Of a DNA stretch of 64,000 nucleotides, positions 44,216 to 51,435 are shown one piece after another (within the stretch, counting starts at the first letter, position 1; the number at the start of each line of letters is the position of its first letter). The stretch is from Saccharothrix espanaensis DSM 44229 (GTDB lineage: Bacteria; Actinomycetota; Actinomycetes; Mycobacteriales; Pseudonocardiaceae), in NCBI RefSeq assembly GCF_000328705.1, contig NC_019673.1:6634001-6698000 (forward strand), written 5' to 3'. The notes beneath the pieces are model-generated. The model had not been told where the DNA came from. It saw nothing but the letters and a program-made list of their open reading frames with translations, and searched no databases. The position numbers were made by a program, and so were the translations under genes.

Positions 44216-45042
44216 CGGTCGTTGCCCTCCTCGGCGTCCTTCTCGTCGTCGGCGTCGCCGCCCTCGGGAAGGGGAAGTCCACGGTCGTTGTCGGTCAGGC
44301 GCAGCCGCCGGGCGAGCACGGCGTCGGCGATCTCGGCTATCGGTCGTTCGTCGGCCACGGCGTGGGCGCGCAACCGCGCCAAGGCGTCGGTGAGGTTCAC
44401 CCCGAGTTGGATCGCGACCATGCCCGCGGCCTGGTGCACCCGGGCGCGGTGCGTGGTGAAGCTCCCGTCGAGCAGGTCGTCCAGTGACGGGCTGACCCCG
44501 CCGCGCTCGTCCAGCGCCAGCACCAGCACGGCGTCCACGCAGGCCAGCGCGCTGGTCAGGGCCCGGGTGCCGGGCAGCCCCGGCTCGTCGCGGTAGCAGG
44601 ACAGCACGCCCAGCCGGACCGCGCCCGCCCGGACCGGCAGGGCGATCACCGCCCGCACGCCCAGCTCCGCGGCCCGCACCGCGAACAGCGGCCACCGGGC
44701 CGCGGACCGGGCGGTGCCCAGGTCGTCGACCAGCACCGGCGAACCCCAGGACGCCGAGTCGAGGCCGGGCCCCTCGCCGAGGGTGGTCTGCGACTCCTCC
44801 ACCTCGTGACTGCGCTCGTCCGTGGCGTAGACCGGTTCGGGCAGACCGCCGTCGCGGGACATCGACAAGCACGCACCCGCGGCGTCCAGCACCTCGACGC
44901 ACACCAGCACAGCGTGCCGCACGGAGACCGGTTCGCCGTCCCGCCGCGCCAGTTCCCGCAGCCGGGTCCACACGCCGGCGGCGGACGAGCCGGCCGGGCG
45001 ACGCCCCGCGACACCGCCGTCGGACGGGCGGTCCAGGTTCAC
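44212..45042 (-). CDS. Second GAF-ANTAR-type regulator
   Basis: A 276-residue protein with GTG 45042; TTG 45051 is an alternative start closer to AGAGG. The GAF domain (about residues 25-175) has CVEVLDAAGACLSMSRDGG, TLGEGPGLDSASWGSPVLVDDL and GVRAVIALPVRAGAVRLGVLSCYRD. The C-terminal ANTAR domain (about 205-255) is more divergent: VHQAAGMVAIQLGVNLTDALARLRAHAVADERPIAEIADAV. It ends in an acidic tail (DADDEKDAEEGND). Two adjacent, coupled ANTAR proteins suggest a heterodimer with one canonical and one divergent RNA-binding half. Confidence 0.88.
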   Translation of the reverse strand: MNLDRPSDGGVAGRRPAGSSAAGVWTRLRELARRDGEPVSVRHAVLVCVEVLDAAGACLSMSRDGGLPEPVYATDERSHEVEESQTTLGEGPGLDSASWGSPVLVDDLGTARSAARWPLFAVRAAELGVRAVIALPVRAGAVRLGVLSCYRDEPGLPGTRALTSALACVDAVLVLALDERGGVSPSLDDLLDGSFTTHRARVHQAAGMVAIQLGVNLTDALARLRAHAVADERPIAEIADAVLARRLRLTDNDRGLPLPEGGDADDEKDAEEGNDR

Positions 45043-45193
45043 TCCGGTCAAGCCGCCTCTCGCTGCCGTCCGTCGCGGTGGCCCGAACGGGTGGGTCGCG
45101 CGGCGAACGGCTGTGCCGCCGACCACCGGGCCCGATCCGGCACCAACGTACCGCCCACGCCCGTTCCCGCCACGCGCGGACCGGGCGGCCCGA

Positions 45194-46180
45194 TCACCGG
45201 CCACCCGCGACAGCCGGGCGAAAGGCGCGGATGCGGTGCGCCAGCTCCTGCGCGCCGGGGTGCGACCGCCGCCGCTCGGCCTCGTTGCGCAGCGGCACCA
45301 GCCGTTCGACCGGGCGGGCCGACGCCAACTCCCCGCACAGCGCGAGCGCGCGCCGCCCCACCACCACGCCCGGCGCGATCTGGTCGTCGACGAAGTGGCA
45401 GACCGCCAGCGAGATGAGCGTGAACGCCCGGCTGCGCGTCATCTCCAGCTCGTAGCCGTCGAGGGCGGAGTCGAGCACCGGCACGGCGGTCCCCGCGTAC
45501 CGGGGGTCGACCCGCTGCGCCAGCTCGGTGTAGACCACCCCGGTCAACGCCGCGAGGTCGGCGGAGGTGAAGAACGCCAGCCAGTCGGGCACCGGTTCGC
45601 CCCCGCCGGCGTGGTCCTCGCGCACGGTGGACATCACCAGCGCGATGTCGTCGTCCACGCCCAGCCGCGCCCGCGCCCACGCCTGGTTGGCCCGGACCAG
45701 GGCCACCGCCGTGCGCGATCCGCTCGCCCGTGCCGCCAGCTCGCCCAGCCGGAACTCGGCCAGCGCCCGGACGGGTTCGTTGTGGTGCAGCCACAGCCGG
45801 CCGATCCGGTAGTAGACGTTGGCGGTCAGCGCGGCGTTGCCGGCCGTCGCGGCCAGGTGCAGCGCCGTCTCGAAGTGCTGGAGGGCCGACGCGACCAGGC
45901 CCACGTCGAACGACGCCCACCCGGCCAGGTTGTGCAGGTCGGCCACGGCGGTGTGCAGCGGGCCGTCGAGCCGCTCGGCGACCGGCAGGGACAGCAACCG
46001 CAGGGCTGCGGGTAACCGCGCCACCGCCGCGTCCCGGGTGCGCCCGCCGCCGTGCCGGTGGTCCAGGACGCGCAGATCGGCGGTGAACGCCGTCAGCTCC
46101 GCGATCTGCGCGGTGCCGACCCGCCTCGGCGGGTCGCGGGTACCGTCGTCCGGTTCCACGACCTGCTCGGATTCCGACAC
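45194..46180 (-). CDS. Helical TPR-like regulator protein without HTH
   Basis: A 328-residue protein starting with GTG 46180, six bases after GGAGG. From about residue 25 onward it is a run of amphipathic helices (LHTAVADLHNLAGWASFDVG, SALQHFETALHLAATAGNAALTANVYYRIGRLWLHHNE) like the TPR half of XRE-type actinobacterial regulators such as NsdA. The N-terminal helix-turn-helix those proteins carry is missing. It probably binds a peptide or protein partner in the cytoplasm. It is upstream of the GAF-ANTAR pair on the same strand, separated by about 150 bases. Confidence 0.78.
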   Translation of the reverse strand: MSESEQVVEPDDGTRDPPRRVGTAQIAELTAFTADLRVLDHRHGGGRTRDAAVARLPAALRLLSLPVAERLDGPLHTAVADLHNLAGWASFDVGLVASALQHFETALHLAATAGNAALTANVYYRIGRLWLHHNEPVRALAEFRLGELAARASGSRTAVALVRANQAWARARLGVDDDIALVMSTVREDHAGGGEPVPDWLAFFTSADLAALTGVVYTELAQRVDPRYAGTAVPVLDSALDGYELEMTRSRAFTLISLAVCHFVDDQIAPGVVVGRRALALCGELASARPVERLVPLRNEAERRRSHPGAQELAHRIRAFRPAVAGGR

Positions 46181-46395
46181 AGCCCACCTCCGGACAGACA
46201 CCAGTTCGACTGGCTGCCCGCCGGGGTCCGGGGCGAACGCGCGCCGCCCCAGACTCTCACGCCGCATCCGGGCACGCTCACGCATACACCCGTCCGGCAG
46301 AGTCGACCCGGGCACGGCACCCCGGTCGTGCGGAGACGTGTTCGGTGCTGATCACCGAGGTGTGCGGATCACCGGATCGTGCGGGGTCGTGCCGG

Positions 46396-46566
46396 TCACT
46401 CGGTCGTGCGCGGTCCCTGCTCGGACGGCTCGTCGCCGGACGGGGAGCGGTGCGGTTCGCGGAACAGCGGGTCGGCCGGGCCGTCGCCGTCGGGCGGCGC
46501 GGCCTGCACCGCGGGCCGGTGGACGTCGGGGTGGCTGAACACCGCGTCGGTGGGGCGCTGGGTCAT
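46396..46566 (-). CDS. Small acidic protein, 56 residues
   Basis: ATG 46566 opens a 56-codon frame ending TGA at 46396. Third codon positions are almost all G or C, as in the real genes here, which supports coding. The product (MTQRPTDAVFSHPDVHRP... ending GPRTTE) is proline-, aspartate- and histidine-rich and probably disordered. No family is recognised. Its ATG overlaps the stop of a 14-residue ORF, so the two would be translationally coupled. Confidence 0.55.
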   Translation of the reverse strand: MTQRPTDAVFSHPDVHRPAVQAAPPDGDGPADPLFREPHRSPSGDEPSEQGPRTTE

Positions 46567-46607
46567 CGGACGGGCTCCGACCGGCGGCGGACGTGCAGGG
46601 GTGACAT
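46563..46607 (-). CDS. Possible 14-residue leader peptide
   Basis: ATG 46607 to TGA 46563 encodes MSPLHVRRRSEPVR. It overlaps the ATG of the 56-residue gene in an ATGA junction. The ribosome site is weak. The short basic peptide resembles actinobacterial leader ORFs in layout only. Chance is possible. Confidence 0.35.
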   Translation of the reverse strand: MSPLHVRRRSEPVR

Positions 46608-46737
46608 GGTTTCCGACTTTCTCCGCGGCTCGCGGGCGCGCACACGCTACCCGGTGCGGACACCTTGCGCGGATGGTCCGGAGGACTCGGGCCGAGCCCC
46701 GGCGACGACGCCGACGCTACACCCCGGGGCGTCCCCG

Positions 46738-46902
46738 CTACCGGCAGATGCAGGCCCGGTCCAGCGCGGAGGAGACGGTCGCGGCGCAGAACCGCGCGGA
46801 GAGCGGGTCGTGGGTGCTCGACGGGTGCGGGCAGGCGGCGCAGCGGTCGTCACCACCGGCCCGGATGTCGATCGTCACGTCGTTCGGGAGGGCAGTGGTC
46901 AT
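46738..46902 (-). CDS. RGCVC-type small cysteine protein
   Basis: A 54-residue protein with ATG 46902 behind GGAG (7-base spacing). The C-terminal half reads CAACPHPSSTHDPLSARFCAAT and ends RACICR. This matches the pattern of the RGCVC family of small Pseudonocardiaceae proteins: CxxCxHP...HDxLxxRFC...RGCxC. The five or six cysteines suggest a zinc or disulfide knuckle. Function is unknown. It heads a leftward group of tiny genes; the next is 130 bases downstream. Confidence 0.75.
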   Translation of the reverse strand: MTTALPNDVTIDIRAGGDDRCAACPHPSSTHDPLSARFCAATVSSALDRACICR

Positions 46903-47048
46903 GCGGTGCTCCGATGAGCGGTGCGGAAGACAGGACGCCGGAGGTCCCGGCGGTTCCCACGGGCCGGCGATGGCGAAGTGGACGCCCACGGCGGTGACCC
47001 GCTCCCGTCGGTGTTGACGGTACTCCGGTCCCGGTGGCCCCACGGCGG

Positions 47049-47072
47049 CCCCCCAGGGCGTAGACTGGGGGG
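47049..47072 (+). promoter_or_regulatory. Hairpin over the start region of the DUF5994 gene
   Basis: CCCCCCAG (47049-47056) and CTGGGGGG (47065-47072) form a perfect 8-bp stem with an 8-base loop, 10 bases before the ATG. The G-run in its right arm is the best Shine-Dalgarno candidate, so folding could hide it. TAGACT (47061-47066), a -10-like hexamer, lies in the same element. DNA-level promoter and RNA-level hairpin roles cannot both hold for the same base pairs. Confidence 0.4.
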
Positions 47073-47082
47073 CACCGAGGGC

Positions 47083-47628
47083 ATGTCGAGCGTCGGCGGT
47101 CGAGCCGATGCCGCCTTGGGCTCACACGGAAGTCCGGCCGGCCCCGAGCCGACCGGAGGCGGGAGCGCCAAGATCATCCCGGATCTGATCGACACCACTA
47201 CCGGCGACACGCTGTCGCACGAGCTGCGACTGGCGGTGAAACCCGAGTCCGGACGCGGCGGCAAGGTCGACGGCGCCTGGTGGCCGTGGTCCACCGACCC
47301 CGCGGCCGAGTTCCCCCCGCTGATCGCGGCACTGGGCGTGCACGACCCGGTCCGCCGCGTCGCCTACCACCTGCGCACCTGGCAGCGGACCGCCACCAGG
47401 ATGGCCGTCGACGGCGTCGCGGTGCGCCTGGAGGGCTTCCCCTTCACCCACCCGGACACGGTGAACCTGATCAGGGCGGACCGCACGCGGATCCGGCTGG
47501 TCGTGGTCCCGCCGGGCACGCCGGGCGGGGTCGCCCTGGCCGTGCTGCACGACGCGTCGACGTCGGACAGCGCCACGACCGTCGAGGAGATCCTGGCCGG
47601 CAACGGCCTGTCCTCCGGCCGGCGCTAG
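47083..47628 (+). CDS. DUF5994 family protein
   Basis: A 181-residue cytoplasmic protein. After a variable glycine-rich N-tail of about 40 residues it has LRLAVKPESGRGGKVDGAWWPWSTDPAAEFPPLIAALG, and later VAYHLRTWQRTATRMAVDGVAVRLEGF and HPDTVNLIRADRTRIRLVVVPPGTP, the conserved DUF5994 pattern. These proteins are common in actinobacteria, often several per genome; function is unknown. ATG 47083 is the likely start; longer in-frame starts upstream would include the hairpin. Confidence 0.82.
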   Translation: MSSVGGRADAALGSHGSPAGPEPTGGGSAKIIPDLIDTTTGDTLSHELRLAVKPESGRGGKVDGAWWPWSTDPAAEFPPLIAALGVHDPVRRVAYHLRTWQRTATRMAVDGVAVRLEGFPFTHPDTVNLIRADRTRIRLVVVPPGTPGGVALAVLHDASTSDSATTVEEILAGNGLSSGRR

Positions 47629-47824
47629 CCGGGCCCACCCCGGCACCAGTCGGACCCGCGCCGGCACCGGGCGGGCCCGCGAACGCTCCACGAGGAGGAC
47701 CGGTGGGAAACCGCGAGTGGCGCGACAGGCCGTCGCCCGTGTCCGGCACGGCCTGACACCCCTTCGAACAGGACGGCCGCGGCGGCACCCCGCCGCCGCG
47801 GCGCGTTCCCGAGGTAGACGAGCG

Positions 47825-47929
47825 GCCCCACCGCGTCCTGCCCCACCGCGTCCTGCCCCACCGCGTCCCGCCCCACCGCGTCCCGCCCCACCGCGTCCCG
47901 CCCCACCGCGTCCCGCCCCACCGCGTCCC
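47825..47929. repeat. Seven-copy 15-bp tandem repeat
   Basis: Seven perfect-length units of GCCCCACCGCGTCC followed by T or C run from 47825 to 47929. The first two end in T, the next five in C. The array lies in a 506-base gap between the DUF5994 gene and the mycothiol-type enzyme. A leftward frame reads it as Val-Gly-Arg/Gln-Asp-Ala repeats, but the flanking sequence of that frame is not protein-like. The rest of the gap holds no supported gene. Confidence 0.9.
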
Positions 47930-48134
47930 GCCCGGGTGGCAATTTCGGCACGCCACCACCAGGACGCGCGGACGCCCCCTTCCCGGCCGAGCACCGCCGC
48001 GGCAGCCAGGTCCGTGCGCCGCGGCCTTCGGGTGCGGGCAGTTCGGCGAAGGTGCGCTCCTGCGTTCGCGGGAAAGATCCGGGCGGCCGGCGCTGTTATG
48101 TTCGGGTGATCGCCGGGACGGCCGGGAGGTGCCG

Positions 48135-49001
48135 ATGAGCGACGTGTCCGGGCAGGAAGCGGTTGTGCGGGAAGTCTTGCCGGTGGTGGCCGCGAGGTTC
48201 GCCGACCTCGTCGCCCGCGCCCCGGCACCGGGCGCGATGGCCACCCGGGACTGGACCGTCGCCGACACCGCCGCCCACGTCACGGCCATCGCCGTCCGCT
48301 ACACCGAGGTGCTCGCGCCGGGCGGTGCGGTGCCGGCGGGCGAGTTCGCCGACCACCTGCCCGACACCACGGTGGACACCATCACCGAGCTGAACAACGT
48401 GACGCTGCGGCACTTCACCGAGCGTGACCCCGCCGTCCTCGCCACCGTCCTCCGGTCCGCGACGGACACCGTCGTCGCGCTCACCGCCGACACCGACCCG
48501 AAGCGGATCGTGCCGTGGCTGGGCGGTTCCCGGGTGCCCGTCGGCGGGGTGCTGGCGCACCTGGTCAACGAGCTGCTCGTGCACGGCTGGGACGTCGCCC
48601 GCGCGACCGGAGCACCATGGCCGATCCCGCCGCGCGAAGCCGCGCCGCTGTTCGACCTGTTCATCGTCGGCATGATCCGCAACGACGTCGGCCACCTGCT
48701 CGACGGCCCGCCGCCCGACGACCGGCGCATCGCCGTCGCCTTCCGGTCCGACCACACCGCGCCGGTCACCCTCGTCCTGCACCGGGGCCGGGTCGGCGTC
48801 CAGGAACCGGGCGAACCGGCCGACGTCCGGGTCTCCTTCGACCCGGCCACCCTGAACCTGGTGCTGTTCGGCCGGGTCGGGCGCGCCCGCGCCGCGCTGA
48901 CCGGGAAGCTCCGCGTGACCGGCCGCCGGCCGTGGCTGCTGCCGACGTTCCTGCGCACCGTCCGCCTGCCCACCAACGCGGCCCCGCTGCCGGCCGGGTG
49001 A
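48135..49001 (+). CDS. Maleylpyruvate isomerase family mycothiol-dependent protein
   Basis: A 288-residue protein of the MDMPI/DinB superfamily. The four-helix bundle (about residues 1-165) has the conserved DWTVADTAAHVTAIAVRYTEVL with a metal-binding His, and NELLVHGWDVARATG with the second His. The C-terminal part (about 195-285) is an SCP2/MDMPI_C-like domain (VSFDPATLNLVLFGRV). Related enzymes use mycothiol for isomerisation or conjugation reactions in detoxification. ATG 48135 is 5 bases after GGAGG; GTG 48129 is an alternative. Confidence 0.9.
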   Translation: MSDVSGQEAVVREVLPVVAARFADLVARAPAPGAMATRDWTVADTAAHVTAIAVRYTEVLAPGGAVPAGEFADHLPDTTVDTITELNNVTLRHFTERDPAVLATVLRSATDTVVALTADTDPKRIVPWLGGSRVPVGGVLAHLVNELLVHGWDVARATGAPWPIPPREAAPLFDLFIVGMIRNDVGHLLDGPPPDDRRIAVAFRSDHTAPVTLVLHRGRVGVQEPGEPADVRVSFDPATLNLVLFGRVGRARAALTGKLRVTGRRPWLLPTFLRTVRLPTNAAPLPAG

Positions 49002-49030
49002 CCCCGGGCGCGGCGGGTGTCGTGCACCAG

Positions 49031-49104
49031 TGCCCCCGCCAGGACTCGAACCTGGGACCTCGACGTTCGTAGCGTCGCGCTCTGTCCACCTGAGCTACCG
49101 GGGC
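49031..49104 (-). tRNA. tRNA-Arg (anticodon ACG)
   Basis: Read leftward, the sequence folds into a cloverleaf: acceptor GCCCCGG, D-stem GCTC/GAGC, anticodon stem CGACG/CGTCG around the loop CTACGAA, and T-stem CCAGG/CCTGG around TTCGAAT. The anticodon is ACG (arginine CGN). Discriminator base is A and CCA is not encoded. All stems are perfect except acceptor pair 6-67, which is G-G. The gene lies directly after the mycothiol-type gene and is transcribed against it. Confidence 0.92.
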
Positions 49105-49110
49105 GTGGCG

Positions 49111-49134
49111 GTCCGGCCACGGGTGTGGCCGGAC
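49111..49134. repeat. Perfect hairpin abutting the tRNA 5' end
   Basis: GTCCGGCCAC (49111-49120) and GTGGCCGGAC (49125-49134) form a 10-bp stem with a 4-base loop, 6 bases before the first base of the tRNA. It would be in the 5' leader of the pre-tRNA, or act as a terminator for rightward transcription from the upstream gene. Confidence 0.6.
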
Positions 49135-49662
49135 CACCGGCTTCGCCCTGGTCACCGGGATCGGCGGCGGGGGCGGGGGAGAAAGGTCTTCGTCGTCGTC
49201 CGCGCTGTACCCGGACGAGCCTTGGGAGGCCGGGAAAAGCAGGAGCCGCCCGGCTCGGTTCCCCGATGGGCGGCTCCCGGTGCCTGACAGTCTCACGTCA
49301 CGGCGAGGAGCCCGCGCGCACCAGGATCTCCGGGCGCTGCCAAGGGAGAAGTCGGCCGCGCACAGCGGGTACCGCACCTCGGCACCACTCCCACCTGCCC
49401 GCCACGACTTCCTCCTCCGCTCGTTCGACGCGCCAAGAATCACCGACGACGACTCTGACCGTCAACCGGATTTCCGGCCACGCCCCAACCGGCCGGCCGC
49501 CTCGACCCCGGAATCCGCCCGGCGCACCACGACGGGCAGCGTCACGTGGAATACCGCCGAGATCTGGCGAAAAAGTTCACTTGGTGTTCGCGCTTCCCTT
49601 CCGCCACAAGGACATCCGACTCACGATACTTCGGCGCGGGCGTCGGCGGAGCGGAGTTTTCC
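49135..49662. other. Gap between tRNA-Arg and the PHP gene
   Basis: No supported gene. An inverted repeat, GGAGCCGCCC (49242-49251) and GGGCGGCTCC (49268-49277), has a 16-base loop. The promoter of the tRNA (leftward) and of the PHP gene (rightward, AT-richer near 49545-49660) must lie here, but no consensus pair could be fixed. Confidence 0.45.
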
Positions 49663-51372
49663 ATGTCGCATCAGCATAACCACGACCACGACCACGGTCA
49701 CGGTCACGACCACCACCACGAGCACGTCGAGGCCGAGGGCAGTTGGCGCGACGCCGAGGACGACCGGCCGCTCTCGGTGGCCCGGCGCAGGTTCCTCGCG
49801 GGCCTCGGGATCGCCGCGGCGGGCTCGGCGGCGTTCGCGGACCCGGCCGCCGCGCACGAGCCGGAGCGCCCGAGTCGACCGGTGAACCCGTGGAACGGCC
49901 ACGACCGCTGGTACGCGGGCGACCACCACATCCACACCCAGTACTCGCCGGGCGCGCAGTACGAGGTGGCCACGCAGGTCGCGAAGGCGCGCGAGCACGG
50001 CCTGGACTGGCTGGTGATCACCGACCACGGCGGCGTGGCACACCAGAAGTTCTCCGTCGACCTGGTCGCGCCGGACATCGAGAAGGCCCGGCGCAGGTAC
50101 CGGGACACGTTGGTGTACCAGGGCCTGGAGTGGAACATCCCGGGCGCGGAGCACGCCACGGTGTTCCTGCCGCCGGGCCGGTCCACAGTGGACATACTGC
50201 GGGCGTTCGAGGCCGCCTACGACGGCGGCGTGCTGTCCACGCCCGTCTCCCAGGGCGGCAAGGGCCTCATCGCGCGCGCCACCAGCTCCGACGGCGAGCC
50301 GTACGCGCTGGCCGCGCTGCGCTACCTGGAGGCCCAGGTGCTGGCCGGCCGCACCGAGGTCGCGCTGATGTTCGCCAACCACCCGGCCCGCCGAGGTCTG
50401 GACAGCCCGCACGAGCTGCGCGGCTGGCGGGACGCCGCACCGGGGGTCGCGGTCGGCATGGAAGGCGCGCCGGGCCACCAGGCGGCGGGCATCCCCGCCG
50501 CGAACGGCGGACGCGGCGGCGCGCGCGGCTTCTACGAGGGCGCGCCCAACGCGGACAGCTTCCCCGGCTACCAGCCGTCCGCGCTGGAGAACCCCTACCG
50601 CACCTACGGCGGGTTCGACTGGATGACCGCGAAGGTCGGCGGCCTGTGGGACTCGCTGCTGGCCGAGGGCCGCCCGTGGTGGGTGACCTCGACGTCGGAC
50701 AGCCACCAGGTGCACCGCGACACGTTCGTCCCCGGCACGCAGGACCACAACACCACCGGCAGCCGCGGCGCGCCCGTGGACACCGGCAAACCGCAGGTCT
50801 ACGGCGACTACTGGCCCGGTTCCTACAGCTCGACGCTGGTCGGCGCGCGGTCGAAGTCCTATGTGGACGTCATGCGCGGCTTGCAGGGCGGCAAGGTCGT
50901 CGCGGTGCACGGCGGCCTGGTCGACGGCCTCGACCTGCGGGTCCGCTCCGGGCTCGACGGGCGTGGCGTCACCATCGGCGGGCGGACGTTCGTGGAGCGC
51001 GGCGGCGACGTGGAAGTCGTGGTGGAGGTGCGGCTCGCGCGCCGGCCGAACTTCGGCGGCGTCGTCCCGCGCTTGGCCAAGCTGGACCTGATCGGCGGAC
51101 CGGTGACCGGTCCGGCGGCGGACCGGGACGCGCTGTCCGCGCCGGGCACGGAGGTGCTCAAGACGTTCGAGGTGGCCCGCACCGCGCGCGGAACGGTGCG
51201 GTTCACGCACACGTTCCGCGCCGTCGAGACGTCGTTCTACCTGCGGCTGCGCGGTGGCGACGGCAACCGGCTCACCGCGGCCGGCGGCCCGGTCGTGGAC
51301 GTGATCGGCGACGCCGACCCGTGGTCGGACCTGTGGTGCTACGCCAACCCGGTGTTCATCGACGTGGTGTGA
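49663..51372 (+). CDS. Tat-exported PHP-domain phosphoesterase-like protein
   Basis: A 569-residue protein. ATG 49663 is 6 bases after GGAG. The first 22 residues are nearly half histidine alternating with Asp and Gly (MSHQHNHDHDHGHGHDHHHEH), a metal-binding leader. A twin-arginine signal follows: VARRRFLAGLGIAAAGSAAF. The PHP domain opens with YAGDHHIHTQYS (metal ligands) and has VITDHGGVAHQ and later TSTSDSHQVH. PHP proteins hydrolyse phosphoesters or act as nucleases using two or three metal ions. The C-terminal 180 residues are beta-rich. Export by Tat implies folding with metal bound before secretion; the His-rich leader could load it. No close neighbour in an operon. Confidence 0.9.
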   Translation: MSHQHNHDHDHGHGHDHHHEHVEAEGSWRDAEDDRPLSVARRRFLAGLGIAAAGSAAFADPAAAHEPERPSRPVNPWNGHDRWYAGDHHIHTQYSPGAQYEVATQVAKAREHGLDWLVITDHGGVAHQKFSVDLVAPDIEKARRRYRDTLVYQGLEWNIPGAEHATVFLPPGRSTVDILRAFEAAYDGGVLSTPVSQGGKGLIARATSSDGEPYALAALRYLEAQVLAGRTEVALMFANHPARRGLDSPHELRGWRDAAPGVAVGMEGAPGHQAAGIPAANGGRGGARGFYEGAPNADSFPGYQPSALENPYRTYGGFDWMTAKVGGLWDSLLAEGRPWWVTSTSDSHQVHRDTFVPGTQDHNTTGSRGAPVDTGKPQVYGDYWPGSYSSTLVGARSKSYVDVMRGLQGGKVVAVHGGLVDGLDLRVRSGLDGRGVTIGGRTFVERGGDVEVVVEVRLARRPNFGGVVPRLAKLDLIGGPVTGPAADRDALSAPGTEVLKTFEVARTARGTVRFTHTFRAVETSFYLRLRGGDGNRLTAAGGPVVDVIGDADPWSDLWCYANPVFIDVV

Positions 51373-51385
51373 CCGCCGGCGCTGT

Positions 51386-51415
51386 GCTGTGCCCGTCCCA
51401 TCAGCCGGGCACAGC
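51386..51415. terminator. Bidirectional terminator hairpin
   Basis: GCTGTGCCCG (51386-51395) and CGGGCACAGC (51406-51415), a perfect 10-bp stem with a 10-base loop, in the 63-base gap between the convergent PHP and beta-helix genes. Confidence 0.8.
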
Positions 51416-51435
51416 GCGGGGCAGGTCCGCGGGGG

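Noticed and set aside
47825..47929. CRISPR array
   Set aside because: The 15-bp units are directly adjacent with no unique spacers, and no cas genes are present.
47625..47951. Leftward 108-residue ORF with VGRDA repeats
   Set aside because: The repeat is 15 bases long, so it is open in several frames; the flanks of this frame are not protein-like.
49017..49287. Rightward ORF starting MPPPGLEPGTST
   Set aside because: Translation of the antisense of a tRNA gene, a common false ORF.
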